A program made the position numbers and the translations under genes. Below the pieces are notes generated by a model. It was not told where the DNA came from and did not search any database. It saw only the letters and a list, made by a program, of their open reading frames with translations. Positions 1 to 14,665 of a stretch of DNA of 64,000 nucleotides are shown here, one piece after another. The stretch is taken from positions 490,001-554,000 of the forward strand of contig JAGYKW010000001.1 in NCBI GenBank assembly GCA_018401275.1. The letters run 5' to 3'. Positions within the stretch are counted from its first letter, which is position 1; the number at the start of each line of letters is the position of its first letter. The DNA comes from Nitriliruptoraceae bacterium (lineage in GTDB: Bacteria; Actinomycetota; Nitriliruptoria; Nitriliruptorales; Nitriliruptoraceae).

Positions 1-2082
<2,082 letters not shown>

Positions 2083-2188
2083 CGCGCTCGCGCTCGCTAT
2101 GGAGTTCCCTGGACCTCACGGTCCTGTGGGACGATGACAACGGCCGGAAACTCGGCCTTCAGACGGTCCGTCGACCAACGATTTCACG

Positions 2189-2307
2189 GTTTCCCGTGGT
2201 CATGGCGGAGGGGATACACCCGGTCACATTCCGAACCCGGAAGTTAAGCCCTCCAGCGCCGATGGTACTGCCGGGGCGACCCGGTGGGAGAGTAGGACGC
2301 CGCGGGA
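2189..2307 (+). rRNA. rrf: 5S ribosomal RNA
   Basis: About 119 nt with the family's conserved internal block TTCCGAACCCGGAAGTTAAG and the 3' GGTGGGAGAGTAGG segment. The ends TTTCCCGTGG and CCGCGGGA can pair as the terminal helix. It lies about 105 nt after 23S, the usual order in a bacterial rRNA operon, and is followed at once by a strong terminator, so it closes the operon. Ends are good to a few bases. Confidence 0.95.
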
Positions 2308-2316
2308 TCATCTTCG

Positions 2317-2351
2317 GGAGAGGCCGCCCTTCGGGGCGGCCTCTCCTTTTT
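2317..2351 (+). terminator. Rho-independent terminator of the rRNA operon
   Basis: A perfect 13-bp stem, GGAGAGGCCGCCC (2317-2329) with GGGCGGCCTCTCC (2334-2346), closed by a TTCG tetraloop and followed by TTTTT (2347-2351). This is a textbook intrinsic terminator. The core GGCCGCCC-TTCG-GGGCGGCC recurs in the terminator after the histone-like gene at 31.75 kb. Confidence 0.95.
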
Positions 2352-2410
2352 CACCGGCATACTGCGCTTCGACGCGGTCCGCCGGCCGCTCGCGTCCGGA
2401 GGAGCATCAC

Positions 2411-3235
2411 GTGACGGAACAACGCCGAGGTGCCCGGGGTCGACCGCCGCAGGTCCCGCCGACGCCCCGTGAGCCGATCGGTCGCGACCGCGCCGGTCAG
2501 CAGCGGGGCCCCAAGCGTGCGCCGGGGCGCTCTGATGCCCCACAGCGTCCCGACATGCCGGAGGACACTGAGATCGACCTGTCGGCACGTGTCCGCAAGG
2601 AGGTCGACCGGCTCGTCAACGAGCGCACGCGCGCACGCGACGTCAAGATCTGCCTCACGCTCGGCACCGCGGCCTCGGAGTCCGACGATCATGCGACAGC
2701 CCGTCGCTACCTCGCGTGGGCCAAGCATCTCGCTCCACGATCGACCTCCGTGCGTGAGACGCTCGGGATCGCGCTCTACCGCGCGGATGACCTCCGAGGT
2801 GCGCTCTCGGAGCTGCAGACCTACCGCAGGATGAGCGGCTCGAACGACCAGAACCATCTGCTCGCGGACTGCCTGCGCGCCGACGGTCGCGATCTCGATC
2901 GGGCCGTGAGCGTCGGCATGGAGCTCGTCGAGGACGAGACGGGCGACATCGAACGTCGCGTGGAGGCAGCGATCGTCGTCGCTTCCGTCCACCTCTCGGG
3001 CGGTCGGCCGGCCCGCGCCGGAGCCGTCGTCGGTCGCTTCCTGACCGGTCCGGACGCACGCAGCGTCCCACCGGGTTCGGTCGTGCGTCTGCTGTGGGTC
3101 GCCGCCGACGTCGCAGAGGCGGAGGGCTCTCCCGAACGTGCCATCGAGGCGCTGAGGCGACTGCTGGCCCTCGACAGCGACTACGAGGACGCCGAGGAGC
3201 GCATCGCCGGGCTCCTCGAGGGCCGCGACCGATAG
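2411..3235 (+). CDS. TPR-repeat protein (Rv1691-like)
   Basis: A 274-residue protein starting at GTG 2411, after a GGAGG-like ribosome site. The first 50 or so residues are basic and rich in Arg, Pro and Gly, so probably disordered. The rest is alpha-helical with degenerate tetratricopeptide repeats, for example DHATARRYLAWAKHLAPRS and GSPERAIEALRRLLALDSDY. TPR proteins are scaffolds; no enzymatic motif is visible. The position upstream of tlyA, nadK and recN matches M. tuberculosis Rv1691, also a TPR protein of unknown role. The HAD phosphatase gene that follows in mycobacteria is absent. It ends in TAG, which overlaps a possible -10 box for the next gene. Confidence 0.85.
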   Translation: MTEQRRGARGRPPQVPPTPREPIGRDRAGQQRGPKRAPGRSDAPQRPDMPEDTEIDLSARVRKEVDRLVNERTRARDVKICLTLGTAASESDDHATARRYLAWAKHLAPRSTSVRETLGIALYRADDLRGALSELQTYRRMSGSNDQNHLLADCLRADGRDLDRAVSVGMELVEDETGDIERRVEAAIVVASVHLSGGRPARAGAVVGRFLTGPDARSVPPGSVVRLLWVAADVAEAEGSPERAIEALRRLLALDSDYEDAEERIAGLLEGRDR

Positions 3236-3238
3236 GCT
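3233..3238 (+). promoter_or_regulatory. Possible -10 box TAGGCT overlapping a stop codon
   Basis: TAGGCT begins with the TAG stop of the TPR gene and lies about 40 nt before the next start codon. The same TAGSCT hexamer recurs before several genes in the window. No convincing -35 is seen, so this is an inference from recurrence. Confidence 0.35.
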
Positions 3239-3278
3239 CACAGGGACGACGGGGTCGCAGCGCGTACGGAGGACCGCA

Positions 3279-3500
3279 GTGGATGAGGTTCAGGATGCGG
3301 ATCCGTCGGTCGTCGATGATGCCGACGAGGGTGGAGTGGTCGCCGAGATGGATGCGCCGGGACGTGACGACGGTGACCTCAAGGAACTGACCGAGGCGCT
3401 CGAAGGTGCGGACGAGCTTCCCATCGAGGCGCGCCTCACGCTCCTGCGTCGTGCCGAGGAGGCCATCGCCGGCTCCCTCGAGGGACTCGATGGGCTCTGA
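3279..3500 (+). CDS. Small acidic protein (Rv1693-like)
   Basis: A 73-residue acidic protein. It begins at GTG 3279, about 5 nt after an ACGGAGGA ribosome site, and its 3' end overlaps the tlyA start by 11 bp, which suggests translational coupling. The C-terminal half (LPIEARLTLLRRAEEAIAGS) is predicted helical and could pair with a partner; no catalytic motif is seen. A short protein in the same place occurs in mycobacteria (Rv1693), so it is probably real. Function unknown; a role linked to TlyA or to the TPR protein is only suggested by the neighbourhood. Confidence 0.75.
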   Translation: MDEVQDADPSVVDDADEGGVVAEMDAPGRDDGDLKELTEALEGADELPIEARLTLLRRAEEAIAGSLEGLDGL

Positions 3501-4431
3501 CGGGCAGCGCCGCCGGGTCGATCGCGAGCTCGTGCGCCGCGGGCTCGTGGCCTCGCGTGAGGAGGCCCAGCGGGTCATCGACGCGCGCCGCGTGCAGGTC
3601 GACGGCGCACCGGTCCGCAAGGCCTCATCGCTCGTCCTGCCGTCGCAGCAGCTGCTCGTCGGTGGTCCGCCGCCCCGCTTCGTCTCACGCGGCGGGGAGA
3701 AGCTCCAGGGGGCGGTCGAACGCTTCGGACTCGATCTGACCGGACGGACCGTCCTCGATGCAGGCATCTCGACCGGGGGCTTCACCGACTGCGCACTCCA
3801 GGCCGGCGCAGCGCACGTGATCGGTGTCGACGTCGGGTACGGGCAGCTCGCGGAGCGCCTCCGACGTGATCCTCGCGTCACGCTGCACGAACGGACCAAC
3901 GTCCGCACCCTCCAGCCGGACCAGCTCGAAGGTCTGCCCGCAGACGTGCTGGTCGCCGACCTGTCCTTCATCTCGCTCACCACCGTCCTGCCCGTGCTCC
4001 TGCCACTGCTGCACGCCGACGGGTCCGCCGTCGTGCTGGTCAAGCCGCAGTTCGAGGTCGGACGCGCGCGCATCGGGCGCGGCGGCATCGTGCGTGACCC
4101 GCAGGACTGGCGGACAGCGCTCGTGCGTGTCGCGGGGTCGACCGCGACGCTGGGCTGGCCGATGCACGCACTCATGCCGTCACCCATCACGGGGACGCAG
4201 GGCAACGTCGAGTTCCTCGCACTCCTGCGCAGGGGCGTCCCATCCGACACGTCAGGCGTCGCGTCGTACCTGGACGTGCTCGTCGACGCCGCGCTCGCGG
4301 AGGTCGAGGCCCGGACCGACGGCGCCAGCGCTGCAGGGGCGCCGCAGGCACCCCAGCCGCCGGGAGTGGCCGAACACATCCGCGAGCACCTGCACGAGCA
4401 CCTGCACGAGCGCAGAGGAGCATCGAGATGA
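3490..4431 (+). CDS. tlyA: TlyA-type rRNA 2'-O-methyltransferase
   Basis: A 313-residue SAM-dependent enzyme of the TlyA family, which in mycobacteria methylates cytidine 2'-O positions of 16S and 23S rRNA and so sets capreomycin sensitivity. Residues 1-60 form an S4 RNA-binding domain (RVDRELVRRGLVASREEAQR). An FtsJ/RrmJ-like methyltransferase domain follows, with motif I TVLDAGISTGGFTDC and the catalytic-region VLVKPQFEVGR. The start ATG 3490 was chosen because it gives the standard TlyA N-terminus; a longer frame upstream is only the shadow of the preceding gene. It overlaps nadK by ATGA. A His/Glu-rich tail (HIREHLHEHLHER) ends the protein. Confidence 0.95.
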   Translation: MGSDGQRRRVDRELVRRGLVASREEAQRVIDARRVQVDGAPVRKASSLVLPSQQLLVGGPPPRFVSRGGEKLQGAVERFGLDLTGRTVLDAGISTGGFTDCALQAGAAHVIGVDVGYGQLAERLRRDPRVTLHERTNVRTLQPDQLEGLPADVLVADLSFISLTTVLPVLLPLLHADGSAVVLVKPQFEVGRARIGRGGIVRDPQDWRTALVRVAGSTATLGWPMHALMPSPITGTQGNVEFLALLRRGVPSDTSGVASYLDVLVDAALAEVEARTDGASAAGAPQAPQPPGVAEHIREHLHEHLHERRGASR

Positions 4432-5285
4432 GGATCGCCGTCGTCGCTCACCTCGCACGGCCCGGCGCGGTCGAGCTCGTACGTCGCACCGTCGAGCTGC
4501 TCGGATCGGACGAGCATGAGATCGTGCTGCACGTCCCGGAGGGTGTGGGCTCTGCACCCGCACCTGACGATCTCGCTGGGCTGCTCGAGAGGACGACCGA
4601 CCTGCCCGACCTCGTGATCTCGTTCGGCGGTGACGGGACCTTCCTGCGTGCGGCCCGCATCGCACGCGACGCCGACGCTCCGGTGATCGGCGTGAACGTC
4701 GGGCGCGTCGGGTTCCTCGCGGAGATCGATCCCCGCGAGCTCGATGTGGTCCTCCCACAGCTCGCTGCGGGGCACTACGAGATCGAGTCGCGCTCCACGC
4801 TCGAGGTCGATCTTCTCGATGCTGCTGGCAGGAGCGTGGGGAGCGGCTGGGCGCTCAACGACGTCGCCGTCGAGAAGGTCGCGCGCGAGCGGCTCGTCCG
4901 GCTCGATGTGTCGATCGGCGGCACGCCGTTCGCCAACGTCGCCGCTGACGCCGTCATCGTGGCGACCTCGACCGGTTCGACCGCGTACGCCCTGTCGGCC
5001 GGCGGTCCGATCGTGAACCCGACCATCGACGCGATGCTGATCGTGCCCGTCGCACCGCACTCGCTGTTCGACCGGACCGTCATCACCGACCTCGCAGACG
5101 TCGTGACCGTGCGTGTCCCTGACGATCAGGACGGCGCACTCGTCTCGACGGACGGCATGGACCCGACCCTCATCGGGCCGGGTGGGAGCGCCGTCGTCCG
5201 GGGCGGCTCACGACCCGTACGGGTCGCTCGCCTCGGTGGCCCAGCGTTCTTCGGGCGGGTCCGGCGGACCTTCCGGCTCGCATGA
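4428..5285 (+). CDS. nadK: NAD kinase
   Basis: A 285-residue ATP/polyphosphate-dependent NAD kinase making NADP in the cytosol. The diagnostic GGDGTFLRAAR motif is at residues 67-77, and the second conserved block TSTGSTAYALSAGGPIV is at about 184-200. Length matches the bacterial family (about 290). The ATG overlaps the tlyA stop (ATGA), so the two are translationally coupled. The order tlyA-nadK-recN is conserved in actinobacteria. Confidence 0.96.
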   Translation: MRIAVVAHLARPGAVELVRRTVELLGSDEHEIVLHVPEGVGSAPAPDDLAGLLERTTDLPDLVISFGGDGTFLRAARIARDADAPVIGVNVGRVGFLAEIDPRELDVVLPQLAAGHYEIESRSTLEVDLLDAAGRSVGSGWALNDVAVEKVARERLVRLDVSIGGTPFANVAADAVIVATSTGSTAYALSAGGPIVNPTIDAMLIVPVAPHSLFDRTVITDLADVVTVRVPDDQDGALVSTDGMDPTLIGPGGSAVVRGGSRPVRVARLGGPAFFGRVRRTFRLA

Positions 5286-5340
5286 TCCGGCGCTCGTCCA
5301 CAGGCCCCGAGTCACCCTCGGAGGGCGGAGGTCGCGCCGA

Positions 5341-5346
5341 TAGCCT
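5341..5346 (+). promoter_or_regulatory. Possible -10 box upstream of recN
   Basis: TAGCCT sits in the 132-bp gap between nadK and recN, 77 nt before the recN start. It matches the TAGSCT hexamer that recurs before other genes here. There is no good -35 and no sign of the PafBC-dependent TTGTCRGTG element in this gap. Confidence 0.35.
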
Positions 5347-5417
5347 GCCCGCTGCGCGGATGGGCTGCGCAGTGCGAGGCCCGGACGCAGGGACGAAGGA
5401 CGGATGGTGAGCCGAGG

Positions 5418-9568
<4,151 letters not shown>

Positions 9569-9582
<14 letters not shown>

Positions 9583-10486
9583 CGCACTGCCCCTCGAGAT
9601 CGTCCGGTACCTGCGGCACCTCCGGGTCGAGCGCGGCCTCGCGTCCTCGACCGTCGAGGCCTACGCGCGCGACCTGCACGGCTACCTGGCCCATCTCGAC
9701 GCACGGGGTGTGCCCGGTCCTGCCGCCGCGACGACCGACGATGTCGAGGCGTTCGTCGTCCACCTGCGGGAACGCCGCAGGGAGGACGGCAGGCCCTACG
9801 CGGAACGCAGCACGGCGCGCGCCGTCGTCGCGGTCCGCGGACTGCACCGCTACCTGCGGGCCGAGGAGGACGTGACGTCCGATCCGGCGTCCGCGGTCGC
9901 AGCACCATCGACGGGTCGCTCCCTGCCGCGTCCGCTCAGCGTCGCCGACGTCATCCGGTTGCTCGAGGCCACCGGTGACGGCTCGCCTGCGGGGCTGCGC
10001 GACAGGGCCGCGCTCGAGCTCATGTACGGCGCCGGGCTGCGCATCTCCGAGACGATCGGCATCGACGTCGACGACCTCGATGCGCGCGACCGACTCGTGC
10101 GGGTGCGCGGGAAGGGGGACCGCGAGCGCATCGTCCCCTTCGGTGAGCCCGCAGCCGACGCGGTCGAGGCATGGCTCGTTCGCGGTCGTCCACGGGTCGC
10201 ACCCAGCGGCCCCGCGCTGTTCGTGAACCTGCGTGGTGGGCGCCTCGGTCGCCAGGGGATGTGGAGCGTCGTGCGGCGCGCGGCCGAAGCCGCCGGCCTG
10301 CCCACGGGCGTCACGCCGCACACGCTGCGTCACAGCTTCGCGACGCATCTGCTCGATGGAGGCGCTGACGTGCGCGAGGTCCAGGAGCTGCTGGGACATG
10401 CGAGCGTCAGCACGACGCAGGTCTACACGCTCGTGAGCCGCGGGGCGATGCACGCGGTGTACGCACGGGCGCATCCACGCGCCTGA
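9569..10486 (+). CDS. xerD: Tyrosine recombinase XerD
   Basis: A 305-residue site-specific recombinase that resolves chromosome dimers at dif. The N-terminal SAM-like core-binding domain covers residues 8-105. The catalytic domain has all expected residues: R158 (GAGLRISE), K182 (RGKGD), H251 and R254 (HTLRHSFATHLL), H277 (LLGHAS) and nucleophile Y286 (TQVYT). ATG 9569 gives the standard XerD length; the longer upstream frame overlaps the Nudix gene in another frame. It is the last gene of the pyrG-nudix-xerD run; a palindrome-rich gap follows. No dif-like site was noticed. Confidence 0.95.
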
Positions 10487-10487
10487 A

Positions 10488-10550
10488 CCACGGACGTGGT
10501 CCGCAGACCAGGTCCGGGACGTCGCCCGCGACGTCCACGTGCTCGAGCAC
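10488..10550 (+). other. Cluster of three palindromes between xerD and deoA
   Basis: Within 63 bp lie CCACG-GA-CGTGG (10488-10499), a 20-bp perfect inverted repeat GGACGTCGC/GCGACGTCC (10517-10536), and the 12-bp palindrome GTGCTCGAGCAC (10539-10550). The middle one could act as a terminator hairpin for xerD, but no T-run follows. They may instead be protein-binding sites ahead of deoA. Confidence 0.5.
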
Positions 10551-10607
10551 TACCTTCAGGCCGCGTGAGGACCCGTGGTTCGCGTGGTCCGACGGCCAGG
10601 AGGACGC

Positions 10608-11951
10608 ATGTCCGGCGATGCGACCCCCATCCCTGAGCTCATCGGGCGCAAGCGCGACGGCGGCGAGCTGAGCGGTGACGAGCTGCGCGGTCTGCTCGAC
10701 CGCTACCTCGCCGACCTCATGGATGATGCGCAGATGGCGGCGCTGCTGATGGCCGGGGTCATCCGGGGCTTCACCCGCGACGAGGCGATCGTGCTGACGG
10801 AGGCGTTCATCGCCTCCGGTGAGCGTGTCGACCTCGCCGGTCTGCGTGGGCCGACGGTGGACAAGCACTCGACCGGCGGGGTGGGCGATACGACCACCTT
10901 CGTGGTCGCTCCGCTGCTGGCCGCCGCCGGCTGCCAGGTCGCGAAGCTCTCCGGCCGCGGGCTCGGACACACCGGCGGGACGATCGACAAGCTGGAGGCG
11001 ATCCCCGGCGTGCGCACCGACCTGACGATCGATGAGGTCCGCGCGCAGGTCGAGCGGGTCGGTCTCGCGGTCGCCTCAGCGACGGCGGACCTCGTGCCGG
11101 CCGACAAGCGCCTCTACGCGCTGCGCGACGTCACCGCGACCGTCCCGTCACCCGCGCTCATCGCCGCGAGCGTCATGAGCAAGAAGATCGCGGGCGGCGC
11201 GTCCACCATCATGCTCGATGTGAAGGCGGGGGATGGGGCGTTCAGCCCCCGGGTCGAGGACGCGGTCGCGCTGGCCGAGCTGTGCGTCGGGATCGGGACG
11301 GCGCACGGCCGACGCACGGCCGCGCTCGTCACCGACATGTCGCAACCGCTGGGCGACGCCGTCGGCAACGCGCTCGAGGTCGCCGCGGCGATCGAGGTGC
11401 TGCAGGGGGCAGGGAGCATGCGCCTGCGCGACGTCTCGCTCGCCCTGGCCGCCGGGACGCTCGAGCTGCTCGGGCGCGGTGGCGACGAGGCGCTCGAGGA
11501 GGTCACCGCGCTGCTCGACGGGGGAGCGGCCCTGGAGCGCTTCGGTGATCTCGTCGTCGCTCAGGGCGGCGATCGTCGCGTGATCGAGGCTCCGCGCGAC
11601 GTGCTGCCCGTGGCACCCGTCATACGCGACTGGGCACCAGCGTCGGGGATCGTGCACGCGATCGCGTGTCGCCGGATCGGTGAGATCGCGGGGATGCTCG
11701 GTGCCGGCCGCCAGCGGGCCGCGGACGTGATCGATCCCGCCGTCGGGCTCGAGATCCACGTCCGCGTCGGTGACGTGGTCGCGGCGGACGGGCGGTGCGC
11801 CGGACGTCCCGCCGTGCGGATCCATGCTGCTGACGAGGCGTCCGCGGACCATGCGGCCGAGGCGCTCGCACAGGCTGTCGTGACCGGCAGTGCAGCAGCG
11901 GACATCGTGCCGCTCGTGCACCGACGCATCGGGTTCGATGACCTGCCCTAG
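10608..11951 (+). CDS. deoA: Thymidine / pyrimidine-nucleoside phosphorylase
   Basis: A 447-residue phosphorylase splitting thymidine or other pyrimidine nucleosides to base and (deoxy)ribose 1-phosphate. The family signature SGRGLGHTGGTIDKLE is at about residues 115-130, preceded by the phosphate-binding VDKHSTGGVGD, and MSKKIAGGAS follows. Length fits the family (430-450). ATG 10608 follows CAGGAGGA. Whether it prefers thymidine (DeoA) or uridine as well (Pdp) cannot be told by eye. In mycobacteria a ParA-type gene lies between xerD and scpA; here deoA takes that region. Confidence 0.93.
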   Translation: MSGDATPIPELIGRKRDGGELSGDELRGLLDRYLADLMDDAQMAALLMAGVIRGFTRDEAIVLTEAFIASGERVDLAGLRGPTVDKHSTGGVGDTTTFVVAPLLAAAGCQVAKLSGRGLGHTGGTIDKLEAIPGVRTDLTIDEVRAQVERVGLAVASATADLVPADKRLYALRDVTATVPSPALIAASVMSKKIAGGASTIMLDVKAGDGAFSPRVEDAVALAELCVGIGTAHGRRTAALVTDMSQPLGDAVGNALEVAAAIEVLQGAGSMRLRDVSLALAAGTLELLGRGGDEALEEVTALLDGGAALERFGDLVVAQGGDRRVIEAPRDVLPVAPVIRDWAPASGIVHAIACRRIGEIAGMLGAGRQRAADVIDPAVGLEIHVRVGDVVAADGRCAGRPAVRIHAADEASADHAAEALAQAVVTGSAAADIVPLVHRRIGFDDLP

Positions 11952-11985
11952 CGCGCCGGGACCGGTCGGGCCGAGGGTCCAGGGC

Positions 11986-11991
11986 TAGGCT
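11986..11991 (+). promoter_or_regulatory. Possible -10 box upstream of scpA
   Basis: TAGGCT in the 158-bp gap between deoA and scpA, about 118 nt before the scpA start. It is one of the recurrent TAGSCT hexamers of this window. No -35 recognised. Confidence 0.3.
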
Positions 11992-12109
11992 GCGGACCGT
12001 CCGTCCGGCCGGACCCACGGCGGCCCGGATGCCGGTCCGAGCCCGACCCACGTCCTCCTCCGTCCCGTGTCCCGCCCGATGCCCGACCCCGATGCTGCGA
12101 GGAGCCCTG

Positions 12110-12934
12110 ATGTCGTACCAGGTGCAGCTCGACGTCTTCCAGGGGCCCTTCGACCTCCTCCTGCACCTGATATCGCGCCGTCAGGTCGAGGTCACGGAGA
12201 TCGACCTGGCCGACATCACGGCGGACTACGTACGCAGCCTGCGCGATGGGCTCGAGACGCTCGACCTGGAGTCCGCCACGCGCTTCCTGATGGTCGCCGC
12301 GACGCTCATCGAGCTCAAGGCGGCGCGCCTGCTGCCCGCAGAGCAGCGTGAGGCCGTCGATGACCTCCTCGGCGAGGCACGGGACCGGCTGTACGCGCGC
12401 CTGCTCGAGTACCAGGCCTTCCGTGACCTTGCCGGTGTCCTCCGTGAGCGTCACGACGACAACCTCTGGCGACTCACTCGCGAGGCAGCACCGGAGCCGT
12501 GGATGCTGCGTGTGCTGCGGCCCGTCTCGATCCCGCTGTCGCCGACGCAGCTCGCGGCGCTCGCAGCCGCGGTCTGCGCTCCGGTCCCCGAGGCAGCCGT
12601 CGATCTGCAGCACATCCGACGCTCGACCATCAGCGTCCGCGAGGCCGCCGAGCTCGTGCTCGCCGTGCTCGACGACGACCGTGTGCTGACGTTCCCCGAG
12701 CTCGCATCGGGTCGGACCCGGACGGACCGGGTCGCGCTGTTCCTCTCCATCCTGGAGCTGTTCAAGCTCGGAGCGGTCGATCTCGAGCAGCGTCCGGGCG
12801 ACGCGATCGAGATCTCGGTGCGTGGCTCGGTGTCCGGGGCGATCGAACTCCTCGGCATGCTCGACGCCTCGCTCGAGGCCGCACTGGCCGAGGACCAGGA
12901 ACCCGTGAGCGCGGGGATCGGGGCACCACGATGA
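12110..12934 (+). CDS. scpA: Segregation and condensation protein A
   Basis: A 274-residue kleisin that bridges the Smc heads in the bacterial condensin Smc-ScpAB. The N-terminal kleisin signature VFQGPFDLLLHLISRRQVE is at residues 7-25, followed by a helical segment (FLMVAATLIELKAARLLP) and the C-terminal winged helix with DRVALFLSILELFKLGAV. ATG 12110, with GCGAGGA upstream, gives the conserved N-terminus; the frame is open further upstream but without homology. The stop overlaps the scpB start (ATGA), so the two subunits are co-translated. Confidence 0.96.
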   Translation: MSYQVQLDVFQGPFDLLLHLISRRQVEVTEIDLADITADYVRSLRDGLETLDLESATRFLMVAATLIELKAARLLPAEQREAVDDLLGEARDRLYARLLEYQAFRDLAGVLRERHDDNLWRLTREAAPEPWMLRVLRPVSIPLSPTQLAALAAAVCAPVPEAAVDLQHIRRSTISVREAAELVLAVLDDDRVLTFPELASGRTRTDRVALFLSILELFKLGAVDLEQRPGDAIEISVRGSVSGAIELLGMLDASLEAALAEDQEPVSAGIGAPR

Positions 12935-13887
12935 TGGCCGACGAGCAGCATGACGGTCAGCCCGAGGCGCTGCTGCCGCCACTCGACGTCGACGACGACG
13001 AGCTGCGGCGTGGGATCGCTGCCGTGCTGTTCGTCGCCGACGAGCCGCTCACCGTCGACGTGCTCGCAGAGACGCTCGGGGTCGACCGTGTCCGCGTCGC
13101 CTCAGCTCTCGGAGCCGTCGGCACGGTCCTCGACGGTGACGCCGTCGGCATCGAGCTGCGCGAGGTCGCCGGCGGCTGGCGTCTGATGACCGCACCCGGA
13201 TCCCGATCCGTGCTCGAGCGCTGGATCGTCGGGGCGCGCCACGGACGGCTGACGCAGGCGGCGCTCGAGACGCTGGCCGTCGTCGCCTACCGCCAGCCCA
13301 TCACGCGCGCGACCGTCGGGGAGATCCGTGGGGTGAACCCTGACGGCGCGCTGCGCAGTCTGATCGCACGCGGCATGGTCACCGAGGTCGCCCGCGAGGA
13401 GGGTCCTGGGCAGGCGGTGCTGTTCGGGACCACCCCGCAGTTCCTCGAACGCATGGGACTGCGTACGCTCAGCGAGCTGCCACCGGTCCCGCCCTACCTG
13501 CCCGACGGGCCTGCCCCTGACGAACCGGATGCGAGCGGGCTCTCCGAGCTCCGTCGCCGCCTGCGCGACGGGAGCGAACGGCTCGGTGACGCGAGCGGCC
13601 GGAACGCCGTCCAGGGCGACCTGCTCGCCAGCGCCGGTGCCATGCAGGACTCCGATGAGGACGATGAGACCATGGCGCCCCCCACCGCACGCCCGCGCAG
13701 CGGGACGGATGGCGCCATCGTCGAGCTGTCCGACCGGCTCGAGCAGGCGGCCCGCAGCGCGATGGGGAGGCTGCGCAGCGTGCGTGCCGACCAGGAGCGC
13801 GCCGACGCGGCCGAGGCGGCCAGCGAGGCCAGCGAGGCCAGCGAGGGTGCTGCGCACGAGGCCGGGACGGTGTCCGAGGATGGCTGA
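12931..13887 (+). CDS. scpB: Segregation and condensation protein B, with long acidic tail
   Basis: A 318-residue partner of ScpA in the Smc complex. Two winged-helix domains occupy about residues 25-195 (AAVLFVADEPLTVDVLAETL, then LETLAVVAYRQPITRATVGEIRGV). Beyond about residue 195 is a tail of some 120 residues rich in Asp, Glu, Ala and Ser that most ScpB proteins lack; it is probably disordered and holds a short coiled coil near its end. ATG 12931 overlaps the scpA stop. The 3' end overlaps rluB by 8 bp. Confidence 0.94.
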   Translation: MMADEQHDGQPEALLPPLDVDDDELRRGIAAVLFVADEPLTVDVLAETLGVDRVRVASALGAVGTVLDGDAVGIELREVAGGWRLMTAPGSRSVLERWIVGARHGRLTQAALETLAVVAYRQPITRATVGEIRGVNPDGALRSLIARGMVTEVAREEGPGQAVLFGTTPQFLERMGLRTLSELPPVPPYLPDGPAPDEPDASGLSELRRRLRDGSERLGDASGRNAVQGDLLASAGAMQDSDEDDETMAPPTARPRSGTDGAIVELSDRLEQAARSAMGRLRSVRADQERADAAEAASEASEASEGAAHEAGTVSEDG

Positions 13888-14665
13888 GCGTCTCCAGAAG
13901 GTCCTCGCCGCCGCCGGCATCGCATCACGTCGCGCCTCGGAGGTCCTGATCGCGGCCGGACGGGTCACGATCAACGGTCGCGTGGCGACGCTCGGCGATC
14001 GGGTCGAGGCCAGCAGCGATGTCGTCGAGGTCGACGGTGAACGGGTCATCGTCGATACGACGCTGCGCTACCTGCTGCTCAACAAGCCGCAGGGCGTCGT
14101 CTCCACGACCAGCGACCCCGAGGGACGTCCGACGGTGATGGACCTCATCAACCTCGATGAGCGGCTGTACCCCGTCGGGAGGCTCGACCAGGACACCGAA
14201 GGACTGCTGCTGCTCACCAACGACGGCGAGCTCGCACACCGACTCCTTCACCCGTCGTTCGGCGTCGAGCGCACCTACCTCGCGCTGGTCCCTGGCCCGA
14301 TCCGCCGGGAGACCCTGCGACGTCTCGCCGCCGGGGTCGAGCTCGACGATGGGCCGGCGCGCCCTCGCCGTGTGCGTGTCGCCGAGGAGCACCGTGGGAA
14401 GGCCCTGCTCGAGGTCGTCATGACCGAGGGCCGCAAGCGTGAGGTCCGGCGCATGCTCGCCGAGGTCGGGCTGCCCGTCGAGCGGCTCGCTCGCGTCGCG
14501 TTCGGAGGGGTGGAGCTCGGGGACCTTCGTCAGGGCAAGTGGCGCTTCCTCAACCGGCCGGAGATCGCGCGCCTGCACGCGGCCGTCGGGTCGGAGGTGC
14601 CGGTCCCGGCCGAGGAGCCCGACCTCGAGATGGGTGAGGCGGCCGAGCTCGGGGGTGCGGCGTGA
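13880..14665 (+). CDS. rluB: 23S rRNA pseudouridine synthase, RluB type
   Basis: A 261-residue pseudouridine synthase of the RsuA/RluB/E/F group. An N-terminal S4 domain (RLQKVLAAAGIASRRASEVL) is followed by the catalytic domain with the conserved GRLDQDTEGLLLLTNDGEL, whose Asp after the Leu is the catalytic residue, and the KREVRRML motif. The place after scpB is the conserved rluB position of Gram-positive genomes. ATG 13880 lies 8 bp inside scpB; longer frames are shadows of scpB. It overlaps aroH by GTGA. Confidence 0.95.
   Translation: MAERLQKVLAAAGIASRRASEVLIAAGRVTINGRVATLGDRVEASSDVVEVDGERVIVDTTLRYLLLNKPQGVVSTTSDPEGRPTVMDLINLDERLYPVGRLDQDTEGLLLLTNDGELAHRLLHPSFGVERTYLALVPGPIRRETLRRLAAGVELDDGPARPRRVRVAEEHRGKALLEVVMTEGRKREVRRMLAEVGLPVERLARVAFGGVELGDLRQGKWRFLNRPEIARLHAAVGSEVPVPAEEPDLEMGEAAELGGAA

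Noticed and set aside
2655-5060. 801-codon open frame on the minus strand
   Set aside because: Antisense to the TPR protein, tlyA and nadK; Arg/Ser-rich low-complexity translation. In GC-rich DNA the reverse frame is often open. No domain is recognisable.
5286-5417. PafBC-dependent damage promoter before recN
   Set aside because: A TTGTCRGTG-type element is expected 8 bp before the -10; no such sequence lies upstream of TAGCCT.
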